From positions 62,001-126,000 of the forward strand of contig CAYPTB010000032.1 in assembly GCA_964413535.1 (NCBI GenBank): a stretch of 64,000 bases of DNA. The letters run 5' to 3'. Under the pieces are notes generated by a model that saw nothing but the letters and a program-made list of their open reading frames with translations, did no database searches and was not told the origin of the DNA. Each line of letters begins with the position of its first letter. Position 1 is the first letter of the stretch. Positions 34,850 to 44,747 of this stretch are shown here, piece by piece. The DNA comes from CAYPTB01 sp964413535. Lineage in GTDB: Bacteria > Planctomycetota > UBA1135 > GCA-002686595. A program made the translations under genes and the position numbers.

Positions 34850-35713
34850 TCAGGCCGAGCGCGGCGGCTCGAGGCTCTCCGCGACGAACTCGGCGTACGT
34901 CTCGATGCGCGCGCCGGCCGCGAGGAGCGCGTCGAGCCGCGGGAGCACGCGGCCGCGGTTTCGGTACATGAGCCAGTTGTAGAAGCGGCTCTCGCCGATG
35001 CCGGCGTGCATGAAGCGCTCCTGCTCGGTGTCGATGTCGTAGGGGTGGAAGTAGCCCACGACCGGAGTCGACGCGGCGAGCGCGCGCTCGAACTGGCGCC
35101 GCACGAGCGCGAAGGGCAGCGCGCGGAAGTACACGCCGGCCGCGAAGGGGACGCGCAGGAACGGAAGGGTCGAGAGCGTGACCGGGATCTCCCAGACGCC
35201 CTCGATCGCGCGGCACTCGCCGCCGAAGCCCGACCAGCCGAAGAGCGGGTTCCTGGCCGGCAGGACGGAGCTCGAGTAGCGGAAGCCCTGCTCGGAGAGC
35301 ACCTCGAAGGCCCAGGCTCGGTCCTCCGTCAGGGAGAGCGTCGGCGCGCGGTAGCCGACGACGTCGCGCGCTCCGGCGGCGTCGAGGTCGTCGCGATTCC
35401 GCAGGCAGTCTTCGCGGAAGCTCGCGCGGTCGTGGCGGTCGAGCGTCGTGTGATCGCTCGAGTGGCAGGCGAGCTCGTGCCCGCACGCGTCGATCTCGCG
35501 CACGAGCGCGGGGTAGCGGCGCGCCACGTCGCCGACCGTGAAGAACGTGCAGCGCGCGTCGTGCGCAGCCAGGAAGGCGAGCCAACGCTCGACGTTCGCC
35601 GGCACGCGTTCGCGGAAGCGCGCGCCGCCCGGGACCGCGCTGCGCACGTCCTCGAGGTCGATGCTGAAGAGGAAGGGCGCCGAACGCGTCGTGCTTCGCG
35701 GGGGAGAGCTCAT
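34850..35713 (-). CDS. polysaccharide deacetylase family protein
   Basis: This 287-residue NodB-type deacetylase has FLFSIDLEDV, with the metal Asp region, TFFTVGDVARRYPALVREID, then HELACHSSDHTTL, where the two metal His lie. Further on are VVGYRAPTLSLTEDRAWAFE and VGYFHPYDID. The overall pattern is like the DUF3473-type deacetylases found in exopolysaccharide loci. It should remove acetyl groups from a surface glycan. No signal peptide is visible. It lies 61 nt after truD and may be the operon's last gene. Confidence 0.87.
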   Translation of the reverse strand: MSSPPRSTTRSAPFLFSIDLEDVRSAVPGGARFRERVPANVERWLAFLAAHDARCTFFTVGDVARRYPALVREIDACGHELACHSSDHTTLDRHDRASFREDCLRNRDDLDAAGARDVVGYRAPTLSLTEDRAWAFEVLSEQGFRYSSSVLPARNPLFGWSGFGGECRAIEGVWEIPVTLSTLPFLRVPFAAGVYFRALPFALVRRQFERALAASTPVVGYFHPYDIDTEQERFMHAGIGESRFYNWLMYRNRGRVLPRLDALLAAGARIETYAEFVAESLEPPRSA

Positions 35714-35774
35714 GGTCGCGGAGGAGATTGTCGGCCTTCCGCACGCCCGGTCCTCGCCGGCCGCGCGGAATCCC

Positions 35775-37124
35775 TCAGGCTTCCCGGGCGCCCTCGCCCA
35801 CGCCGTCGCCGTTGCCGTCGCCGTTGCCGTCGAATGGCGGGGACGTCGCGGGCTCGTCCGGCTCGGGATCGTCGCGCTCCAGGACCAGACGCTCCCTGCA
35901 GAGCTCGCGGACGAGCGCGGTGGCGAACGCGCCAGCCTCCAGCGAGAACTCGAGCGCGAGGGCCGCGGCGTCGCCGGGCACGAGTTCGACCGCGGCGTCC
36001 CGCACCGGAACGCGCAGGGGGCGGCGGTCGCCCACGGCTCCGTGGAAGCCCGCCGGCGCGGCCCCGTCCAGGCCCGACTCGCACAGGATGCGCTCCTCGA
36101 GCCGCCCGGCCTCGCCCGACGCCCGCTCCATCCGCGGTCCGAAGAGCGGTCCGGTGGGAGAGACCTCGAGCGCCGCCACGCGCGCGGCGAGATCGGCCGG
36201 GTCCTCGACGCGGAAGGAACGCCGTGAGCCGTGGTTCCAGGCGATCTCGCCCTGCGCCACTCGATCGAGCGCGAGCCCGTGCTCGGGCGCGTCGTCCGCG
36301 AGGCGCAGGCGCTCGGCGAGGACGCGGTTGAAGAGCTGCGCCTGCCAGGCGCAGACGTAGAACGCGAGGCTCGCGCGCCCGAGCGAGAGCACGGCGTGCT
36401 TCGTCCGTCCGGGCGAGCGCGCGAGCGCGCTGCACAGACGCGCGGAGATGGCGTAGCCCCGCGGCCACGCGCGCGCGGCCTGGTCGAACGCGCCTCGCTC
36501 GAACAGCTCGCGCGCTCGCAACACGGGGCCGTGATCGGACGGTCCCGGCGCGCCGGCGATGAGCCGCGCTGCCCCCTCGTGGTCCTTGGCGACGAGCGCG
36601 GCGCCGATCTCCGCGGTGTCGCCGCGGTTCCCGAAGCGCTGCGGTCCGAAGGAGTTCGGCAGTCCGACGCGCGCGAGGTCCGCGAGCAACGCGCGCACCT
36701 CGTCGATGCGCGCGGGCTCGCTGTCGCGCAGCACGATCCGGAAGCGATTCCCGAGCAGGTGTCCCACGCGCAGCTTGTTCTTGTGGCGGCGCACGGCGAG
36801 GACGCGCACGCGGTCGAGCTCGAGCGCCTCGATCGCGGCGGGCTCCACGTGCTCGACCGACAGCCACTGCCGCGTCACGCCGCGCGCGTCCTTGCGGCCC
36901 GCGTAGCCGACCGAGCGCGGGGGCACGTCGAGCGCGCGCGCGACCGCGCGCACGACGTCCTGCGTGGCGACGCCGCGCTTCTCGATCTCGAAGTAGACGT
37001 GATCGCCTTCGCCCGCGGCCGGGTAGAGCGGGATCTCCTCCACGCGGAAGTCCTCCGGCCTGCGGCGCAGCGTTCCCGGGAGCGCGGCTCCCTGCGGGAA
37101 GAGGTAGGGAAGCTCGCCCGACAC
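35775..37124 (-). CDS. truD: tRNA pseudouridine(13) synthase TruD
   Basis: This 449-residue enzyme makes pseudouridine 13 in tRNA. The catalytic Asp is residue 79 in VGYAGRKDARGVTRQWLSV, the diagnostic TruD motif. RHKNKLRVGHLLGNRF and NSFGPQRFGNRGDTAEIG are also typical. It is longer than E. coli TruD, mostly in the inserted domain and a Gly/Asp/Asn-repeat tail (GNGDGNGDG) at the C-terminus. The GTG start is 2 nt after the stop of the biotin-carrier gene, so it is the fourth gene of the carboxylase operon, an unexpected partner. Confidence 0.93.
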   Translation of the reverse strand: MSGELPYLFPQGAALPGTLRRRPEDFRVEEIPLYPAAGEGDHVYFEIEKRGVATQDVVRAVARALDVPPRSVGYAGRKDARGVTRQWLSVEHVEPAAIEALELDRVRVLAVRRHKNKLRVGHLLGNRFRIVLRDSEPARIDEVRALLADLARVGLPNSFGPQRFGNRGDTAEIGAALVAKDHEGAARLIAGAPGPSDHGPVLRARELFERGAFDQAARAWPRGYAISARLCSALARSPGRTKHAVLSLGRASLAFYVCAWQAQLFNRVLAERLRLADDAPEHGLALDRVAQGEIAWNHGSRRSFRVEDPADLAARVAALEVSPTGPLFGPRMERASGEAGRLEERILCESGLDGAAPAGFHGAVGDRRPLRVPVRDAAVELVPGDAAALALEFSLEAGAFATALVRELCRERLVLERDDPEPDEPATSPPFDGNGDGNGDGVGEGAREA

Positions 37125-37126
37125 GG

Positions 37127-37729
37127 CTACTCGAGGTCGGCGGGGTCGCCGGCGGGCTCGACCTCGAGCAGCGCCTGCCCCGGCTCCGTCTCCGCGCCGT
37201 CGCCGACGAAGATGCGCCGCACGCGCGCGCGCGCCGGCAGCCCGCCGACGGCGCGGTAGGGCACGCGCGTGAAGGTCTTCATGACCTCGACCAGTCCGAT
37301 CGGCTGGCCGTCCTCGAGGATCCCGCCTTCGACCACGAAGGGCGCCTCGCCCGGGGCGGCGCGGTGCCAGAAGCGGCCGGCGTGGGGCGAGCGCACGACG
37401 AGCTCCGAGGCCGCGGGGGGCGCTGCTTCGGCGAGCGCGGCCTCCGGCGCGTCTGCTCCTGCGGCTTCGAGCTCGTAGAGCGTTTCGCCGTACTGCACCG
37501 GCGCGAGCACGCGTTCGGGACGTTCGTTCGCCACCCGACCGCGCGCTCCCGGCGGGACGACGAGCCGCAGCGTGACGCCGAGCACGCGGATCGCTCCGAC
37601 TTCCTCGCCCTCGGCCACGACGCGTCCCTTGGCTGCCGCGCAGGTGAACAGTCCCACCGCGGGGGACGCGAGGACGAGCCGCTCGCCGTCGCGCACGATC
37701 AAGGGCTCGACCGTCTCCTGCGCGCTCAC
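37127..37729 (-). CDS. biotin carboxyl carrier protein
   Basis: This 200-residue carrier has the biotinylated Lys at 151 within GLVEVMKTFTRV. The usual motif is A-M-K-M/L; the V-M-K-T form occurs in carriers that go with acyl-CoA carboxylases. The preceding region, SPHAGRFWHRAAPGEAPFVV, begins the barrel. The N-terminal 90 residues look like a second, degenerate barrel without a Lys (GLFTCAAAKGRVVAEGEEVG). The GTG start is 4 nt after the carboxyltransferase stop. It should shuttle CO2 between the two enzymes encoded upstream. Confidence 0.87.
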   Translation of the reverse strand: MSAQETVEPLIVRDGERLVLASPAVGLFTCAAAKGRVVAEGEEVGAIRVLGVTLRLVVPPGARGRVANERPERVLAPVQYGETLYELEAAGADAPEAALAEAAPPAASELVVRSPHAGRFWHRAAPGEAPFVVEGGILEDGQPIGLVEVMKTFTRVPYRAVGGLPARARVRRIFVGDGAETEPGQALLEVEPAGDPADLE

Positions 37730-37733
37730 GGGC

Positions 37734-39461
<1,728 letters not shown>

Positions 39462-39465
39462 GGCG

Positions 39466-40827
39466 TCAGGAGGCGCTCCCCGCGTTCCAGCCGGGGATGG
39501 TCGCCGTGTCGTACTCGCCCGTGAGGAACTCGCGCGCCTCGAGGACGGCCTTGTGCAGCGGAATCGTCGTGGCGATGCCTTCGATGCGTGACGCCGTGAG
39601 CGCGTTGATCAGCGTGTCGACGGCGCGCTCGCGCGTCTCCGCGTGCGCGATCAGCTTCGCGACGAGAGAGTCGTAGTAGGGGGGGATGGTGTCGCCTGCC
39701 TCGAGGTGCGAGTCCAAGCGCACGTGACCGGGACCCTCGCCGCGCGCGATCTCGAAGATCTCGATGCGCCCGGGGGACGGACGGAAATCGCGGGCGGGAT
39801 CCTCCGCGTTGATGCGGCACTCGATCGCGTGGCCGTCGAGCGTCACGTCGCGTTGCGCGATCTCGAGCGGGTGGTTCGCCGCGATCTTGATCTGCTCCTG
39901 GACGATGTCGACGCCCGTGACGAGCTCGGTGACGGGGTGCTCGACCTGGAGGCGCGTGTTCATCTCCATGAAGAAGAGCTCGCCGTCCGCGCTGCGCAGG
40001 AACTCGATCGTTCCCGCTCCGACGTAGCCGATGTCCGCGGCCGCCGCCGCGGCTCGCGTGCAGAGCTCCTCGCGCTCCGGCTGCGAGAGCACGGGACACG
40101 GCGCTTCCTCGATCAGCTTCTGGTGCTTGCGCTGCACGGAGCAGTCGCGCTCGTACAGGTGGATCGCGTGGCCGAAGCCGTCGACCAGCACCTGGACCTC
40201 GACGTGCCGTCCGCCCGTGAGGTACTTCTCGAGGTACAGGCTGCCCGTGCCGAAGGCGGCCTTGGCTTCCGCTTGGGCGGCGGGGAAGGCCTCGCGCAGG
40301 GCCTCCTCGTCCGCGCACCGGCGCATGCCGCGGCCGCCACCGCCGGCGTCGGCCTTGAGCAGGACGGGGTAGCCCAGCTCCTCCGCGCAGCGCGCCGCCG
40401 CGTCTCCGTCCTCGAGGACGCCGACGGAGCCCGGGACCACGGGCAACCCGGCGGCGCGCATCGCCGCGCGGGCGGGCGACTTGAGCCCCATGCGCGCCAT
40501 CACGTGCGCCGGCGGGCCCACGAAGGCGACGCGGTGCTGCGCGCAGAGCGCCGCGAAGCGCGCGTTCTCGGCCAGGAAGCCCCAGCCGGGGTGGATCGCG
40601 CCCGAGCGCGTCGAGCGCGCGGCTTGCACGATGCGATCGGCGCAGAGGTAGCTCTCGGCCGCCGGTCCGCGGCCGATGCACACGACCTCGTCCATGTCCT
40701 CGAGCCAGCGCGCTCCCAGGTCGGCAGTGGACGCCACGCTCACCGGCGAGATGCCGAGCTCGCGACAGGCGCGCGCGATGCGGACGGCGACCTCGCCGCG
40801 GTTGGCGATCAGGAGACGGTGGAACAC
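39466..40827 (-). CDS. accC: biotin carboxylase
   Basis: This 453-residue ATP-grasp enzyme carboxylates biotin on the carrier protein. Seen are LLIANRGEVAVRIARACREL, HPGWGFLAENARFAALC, LLKADAGGGGRGMRRCADEE as the Gly-rich lid, and FMEMNTRLQVEHPVTELVTG with the catalytic Glu/Arg/Glu region. It heads a tight operon with carboxyltransferase, carrier and truD, with gaps of 4, 4 and 2 nt. GTG 40827 is the start. TAACCT (40867-40862) is a likely -10, divergent from the element at 40890. AccC is named by similarity, and a role in a propionyl- or methylcrotonyl-type carboxylase is equally possible. Confidence 0.92.
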   Translation of the reverse strand: MFHRLLIANRGEVAVRIARACRELGISPVSVASTADLGARWLEDMDEVVCIGRGPAAESYLCADRIVQAARSTRSGAIHPGWGFLAENARFAALCAQHRVAFVGPPAHVMARMGLKSPARAAMRAAGLPVVPGSVGVLEDGDAAARCAEELGYPVLLKADAGGGGRGMRRCADEEALREAFPAAQAEAKAAFGTGSLYLEKYLTGGRHVEVQVLVDGFGHAIHLYERDCSVQRKHQKLIEEAPCPVLSQPEREELCTRAAAAAADIGYVGAGTIEFLRSADGELFFMEMNTRLQVEHPVTELVTGVDIVQEQIKIAANHPLEIAQRDVTLDGHAIECRINAEDPARDFRPSPGRIEIFEIARGEGPGHVRLDSHLEAGDTIPPYYDSLVAKLIAHAETRERAVDTLINALTASRIEGIATTIPLHKAVLEAREFLTGEYDTATIPGWNAGSAS

Positions 40828-40889
40828 GTCGAGGGTGCCCTCCGGGGCGAAGGGGCCGAGAGGTTAGCAGCAGGGGGAGCGGAGCGGGC

Positions 40890-40895
40890 TACCCT
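40890..40895 (+). promoter_or_regulatory. -10-like element TACCCT for the 40903 gene
   Basis: TACCCT is followed by 7 nt (TTGCCGG) and then ATG 40903. On the other strand TAACCT (40867-40862) faces accC, so this is a divergent promoter pair. Confidence 0.45.
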
Positions 40896-40902
40896 TTGCC
40901 GG

Positions 40903-42984
40903 ATGGCGTTCTGCGCAGGCACCCTCCTCGCGCTCCTTTGCAGCCTGGGCGCGGTCGGCCTGGATCGCGGCCGCGACCTCGCGCAGGCGCTCGAGGCCTT
41001 GACGGCTCCGCACGCTTCCGACCGCGTGCGCGCCGAGCGCTGGATCTCCGTCCACGCGGCCCCCGCCGACTTCCCGGCCCTGGCCGAAGCCGCACAGCGC
41101 GGCGACGCCGAGGTTCGCGCGCGGCTCACGCGCGCGCTCGGCGCCGACGGTCGCCACCTCGGGTTGGCGCTCTTCTTCGCCGGCGAGCGCGAGGCCGTAC
41201 TCGCCGAAGTCGGCGTCGAGGCGGTGCGCGATCAGCTCGGTCGCTGGAGCGAAGGTCTCGGCGAGCCGCTCGCGGCCGCGCAGCCCGACGACCTGCGCCT
41301 GCGCGAGGCGCTCGTCGCCACGCGCGAGAGCCAGCCGGGGGAGATCTATCGCATCGCACTCGCAGGCGCGCCGGTGGAAGAGGTCGTCGATCGGCTCGTT
41401 CGCCTCGCGAACCTGTCCCTGCCCGTGGCCGTCGATCCGCTGCTGGGCGCGGCTCCGCTCGCCGAGCACGGAGCGGTCCTCGAAGGGACCTGGGACGAGA
41501 TCCTGCTCGGCATCGCGTCCCGTTTCGGCGCGACGCTCGAAGGCGCGCTCGCGACCGACGCCCGCGGGCGGAGTCTGCCCGTGTTCGTGTGCCTGCGACC
41601 CGCGCAGGTCTCGCGCTTTCGCAGCGCGCACGAGGCCCTGCTCGAGTGGTGTCGGCTCTCGCTCGGCGAAGGCGCCGTGGCGACGCGCGCCGCCCGCGCC
41701 CTCGCGGAGAGTTCTTGGCCGGCGGCGCTCTTCTGGTTGGAGGAGCGCTGGCTCGCCGACGGAGACCCGCGCGCGCTCCACGGGCTCCTCGTCGCGGCGG
41801 GACGCGGCCGCGTCGTTCCGGCGTTGGAGCGTCCCGAGGTCGTGCGTTCCCTGCTCGCGCGCGCCGACGCGGCGCAGGAGGGCGGCGACGCCGAGTCGCT
41901 CTCCAGCGCACGGCGCATCGCGCGGGCGCTCGCCGCGCTGGGACCGTTGGCGGCGGACGGCTCGCGCTTGGACGAGATCCTCGTCGAAGGAGAGATCGGT
42001 CCCGGGCGCGCGCTCCGGTTGCGGCTCGTCGCGCTCGAGGGGATGTCGAGCACGAGCGACTCGGTCGCGCGCTGGGTGGCCGGCTGGCTCACGCGGCCTG
42101 CGGGCGCTATCGGAGTCGACGCGCGGCGCCAAGCCCTGCGAACGTGGAGCGCGATCCATCCGGCGCGGCGTGACGCCGTGGTCCTCGGTGATGCCGAGGG
42201 CGTGCTGCGCACCGTCTCGGACCGGGAGGACGCGCGCGAGCTGGCCCGGCTGCTCCTGGTCGGCCGGGTCGACCTGCCGGTGAGTTGGCGCGACGAGCGT
42301 ACGACGGCCGGACTCGGCGCCGCCGCGCGGTCGGCGGTGTTCGATTGGTTGTTCGGACGCGGCGAGGACGACGCGGCGGCCCGACACCTGCTCGACGCCT
42401 GTCGGCTCGATCTCGGATCCCACGGCGCTTTGCCGTTCCTCGCTGCGCGCGAGCACTGCGGCGCGGTCCTGCGCGACTGGGTCCGGCGCGGCGACGGTGT
42501 GCGCGTCGCAGCGTGGCTGGAAGACCGCCGCGCCGGACTGCCTGAGGGCGAAGCGCGCCGCGCGTTGCACGCACTCGCCGTCCTCGCCGGCGCCGAAGTG
42601 CCCGCGCGCGACGAGCGCGACCTCGCGCTCGCGCTGACCCTCACCGCCGCGGGCGATTCCGCCGTGAGCGGTCGCGAAGAGCTCTTCGGAGCCCTCGCGG
42701 CGCGTCCGTCCGAGGCGGTCTCGGTGCCGGCGCGTGCGGCGCTCCTGCGGCGCCTCGGAAGTGCACCGGACCGCGAGGACGCCGCGCGCGTGCTGCGCGG
42801 CGTCGAGCGCGCGCTCGCCGACCTCCTGGCCGAGGGCGGCGACCAGGCCGCGAGCCTCTTCACGACCGAGACGCGCGAAGCGCTCGAGAAGCGTTCCGAC
42901 GTCCGCTCGCGGGACCCGATCCTCGCGCGCTGGCGCGCCGGACGGCCGGTCGACCTCGATCGGCTCGAGCGCGCGATCGACTGA
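40903..42984 (+). CDS. secreted hypothetical protein, helical-repeat rich (693 aa)
   Basis: This 693-residue protein has an N-terminal signal-like segment (MAFCAGTLLALLCSLGAVGL). It is rich in Ala, Arg and Leu, with short helical repeats that look HEAT-like in places (LARADAAQEGGDAESLSSAR, ARRIARALAALGP). No catalytic motif is recognised. One region (VEEVVDRLVRLANLSLPVAV then DPLL) resembles secretin-associated or STN-type domains, but weakly. It is likely periplasmic or surface-exposed. It converges with the BY-kinase-like gene, leaving 6 nt. Confidence 0.65.
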   Translation: MAFCAGTLLALLCSLGAVGLDRGRDLAQALEALTAPHASDRVRAERWISVHAAPADFPALAEAAQRGDAEVRARLTRALGADGRHLGLALFFAGEREAVLAEVGVEAVRDQLGRWSEGLGEPLAAAQPDDLRLREALVATRESQPGEIYRIALAGAPVEEVVDRLVRLANLSLPVAVDPLLGAAPLAEHGAVLEGTWDEILLGIASRFGATLEGALATDARGRSLPVFVCLRPAQVSRFRSAHEALLEWCRLSLGEGAVATRAARALAESSWPAALFWLEERWLADGDPRALHGLLVAAGRGRVVPALERPEVVRSLLARADAAQEGGDAESLSSARRIARALAALGPLAADGSRLDEILVEGEIGPGRALRLRLVALEGMSSTSDSVARWVAGWLTRPAGAIGVDARRQALRTWSAIHPARRDAVVLGDAEGVLRTVSDREDARELARLLLVGRVDLPVSWRDERTTAGLGAAARSAVFDWLFGRGEDDAAARHLLDACRLDLGSHGALPFLAAREHCGAVLRDWVRRGDGVRVAAWLEDRRAGLPEGEARRALHALAVLAGAEVPARDERDLALALTLTAAGDSAVSGREELFGALAARPSEAVSVPARAALLRRLGSAPDREDAARVLRGVERALADLLAEGGDQAASLFTTETREALEKRSDVRSRDPILARWRAGRPVDLDRLERAID

Positions 42985-42990
42985 CCGCCG

Positions 42991-43725
42991 TCAGTACGGT
43001 TGGTAGGCCTTGCCGGCGGGGGTCGCACCCGTGAGGCAGATCCCCAGGATGTTCCCGCCCAGGTTCTCGAGCATCTGCTGCGCCTGCTCGACCATGTGCC
43101 GCGGAGTCTCGCCCAGTCGCACGACGAGCACGATGCCGTCGGAGATCGATCCCAGCATGCTCGGGTCGTTCAGGCTGAGCGCGGGCGGAGTGTCGATCAG
43201 GACGTAGTCGTACTCGCGCTTCAACTGGTGCAGCACGGTCTTGATGCGATCGAGGTTGAGGATCTCGGTCGGGTTGTCGGGGCGCGAGCCGGCCGCGAGG
43301 ATGTCCAGCCGCTCCACGGACGTCTGGCGGATCGCGGCCTTCAGCGGGAGCTCGCCGCGCAGCATCTCCGTGATGCCCTGCCGGCGCGGCAAGCCGAGGT
43401 AGTGCTCGATGGACGGCGCCCGCACGTCGCCGTCGATGACGATCACGCGTATGCGCGGCTGCTCGACGAGCGCCAGGGCGAGGTTCAACGTCGCGACCGA
43501 CTTGCCTTCGCCGCGCACGGCGCTCGTGAGCAGGATCGTGCGCGAAGCGCGATCGGGATTGAGCACGAGGATCGAGTTGCGCAGGCGCCGGTACTGCTCC
43601 GCGATGATGCTCTGCGGATCGTGCCGGATCGCGAGCTCCTCGCGGTCGGCGGGGATCTGGCGCGCTTCGTCCGGCGGCGCGGGGACGAGCGGGGAGCGGT
43701 GAATCTTGCGACGGAAGAGTCCCAT
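42991..43725 (-). CDS. CpsD/CapB-like BY-kinase cytoplasmic domain protein
   Basis: This 244-residue P-loop protein has EQYRRLRNSI, Walker A SAVRGEGKSVATLNLA (Lys75), Walker A' VIVIDGDVRAPSIEHYLG and Walker B YDYVLIDTPPAL. These are the marks of bacterial tyrosine kinases that regulate exopolysaccharide export. The usual C-terminal Tyr cluster is reduced to YQPY. The membrane activator half (Wzc N-terminal, CapA) is not next to it and would have to be elsewhere. ATG 43725 is chosen from the typical start of the family. Confidence 0.88.
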   Translation of the reverse strand: MGLFRRKIHRSPLVPAPPDEARQIPADREELAIRHDPQSIIAEQYRRLRNSILVLNPDRASRTILLTSAVRGEGKSVATLNLALALVEQPRIRVIVIDGDVRAPSIEHYLGLPRRQGITEMLRGELPLKAAIRQTSVERLDILAAGSRPDNPTEILNLDRIKTVLHQLKREYDYVLIDTPPALSLNDPSMLGSISDGIVLVVRLGETPRHMVEQAQQMLENLGGNILGICLTGATPAGKAYQPY

Positions 43726-43825
43726 GGGGAACGAAGCTCTGGAGTCCCTCCGCTTTCGACACGGGCGGGGAGCGACCGTAGGAGTTAGCGGGATCCCGCA
43801 GCCTACGACGGCGACCGGGAAAAGG

Positions 43826-44680
43826 TTATCGCGACGGTGCGACCCGGCTCCTCGGGAGCCCGTCCGAAGGCGTGGGGGGTGGAGCGAAGAGCAGACCCTG
43901 TCCGCGTTCCGCGCTCCGGGCGGGGGGAGGCTCGCGGACGGCCTGCGCCGGGACTTCGAAGCGCTCGCTCTTCCGGCGAGCGTCGCGAAGCAGGAGCGGC
44001 AGGTTCTGCTCCTGCCAGGCCTGGGCGCGGGCGAAGTCGGCGTACGCGCGTTCCTGGCGCCGGAACTCGGCGCCGTGGTGGAGGGTGCGTCGACCCTGCT
44101 TGGCGGGGGGCACGGCTGCGTGCAGGAGCTCGTGGAACAGGACGTAGCGCACGAACCAGGCGGGGACCCAATCCCGATCGAGCACCGGGTGGATGCGGAT
44201 CAGGTTCTCCGCCGTGACGTAGCTCCCGAGCTGCAGCGAGTAGCGCGGACGCGAGCCGGTGCTCCGACCCCAGGTGATCCGCGGCCACGGATCGAGCTCT
44301 GGCAGCCAATCGCCGCCCTCCGCGAGCTCGAGGGCGAGCGCGGCCAGGTCGTGGTGGCGGCCGGCGGCGCAGAGCTTCAGCGTCCTGTGGGTCGGCGGAG
44401 GAAGGTTCACGACCGATTGCGCGATCCACCCGTCCAGGAGCTCGGCTGCGCGCTTCGCACGCCGGCCCACGCGGAGCCAGCGCGCCACGGCGGCCCGGAC
44501 CTCTGGAGGCGCCTCGCCGAAGAAGGCGCTCATGCGCACGTCGAGCTCGCGATGGTCGCGAGACGCTCTCAGGGGCCGAGCTTCGAGCACGCGCTGTCGC
44601 GCTCGGCCGAACCGCACGCGCACGGCGAACCCGAGCTCCCGCGACAGGAACCGGGCCCAGTCCCCTTCGTCGAACGCCAC
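43826..44680 (-). CDS. SprT-like zinc metallopeptidase domain protein
   Basis: This 284-residue protein has the SprT-family active site FHELLHAAV (His183-Glu-Leu-Leu-His187), followed by HHGAEFRRQERAYADF, which holds the third ligand region. The middle shows IRIHPVLDRDWVPAWFVRYV, a typical SprT approach segment. The family includes DNA-protein crosslink proteases and others of unknown use. The usual C-terminal zinc finger is missing, and the tail is Pro/Arg-rich. GTG 44680 is supported by TAGACT ending 7 nt upstream. Confidence 0.82.
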   Translation of the reverse strand: MAFDEGDWARFLSRELGFAVRVRFGRARQRVLEARPLRASRDHRELDVRMSAFFGEAPPEVRAAVARWLRVGRRAKRAAELLDGWIAQSVVNLPPPTHRTLKLCAAGRHHDLAALALELAEGGDWLPELDPWPRITWGRSTGSRPRYSLQLGSYVTAENLIRIHPVLDRDWVPAWFVRYVLFHELLHAAVPPAKQGRRTLHHGAEFRRQERAYADFARAQAWQEQNLPLLLRDARRKSERFEVPAQAVREPPPARSAERGQGLLFAPPPTPSDGLPRSRVAPSR

Positions 44681-44687
44681 GACCGGA

Positions 44688-44693
44688 AGTCTA
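44688..44693 (-). promoter_or_regulatory. -10-like element TAGACT for the SprT-like gene
   Basis: TAGACT on the minus strand ends 7 nt before GTG 44680, the same hexamer and spacing as at nth. Confidence 0.5.
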
Positions 44694-44747
44694 GCGGACG
44701 TGAGGGCCGGTCCGAGCGCAGAGGTGTTGGATCGAGTCGACGCTGCA

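Noticed and set aside
35800..35840. CCGTTGCCGTCG repeats, considered as a CRISPR or VNTR locus
   Set aside because: They are short, lie inside the truD coding sequence and encode a Gly-Asn-Gly-Asp tail.
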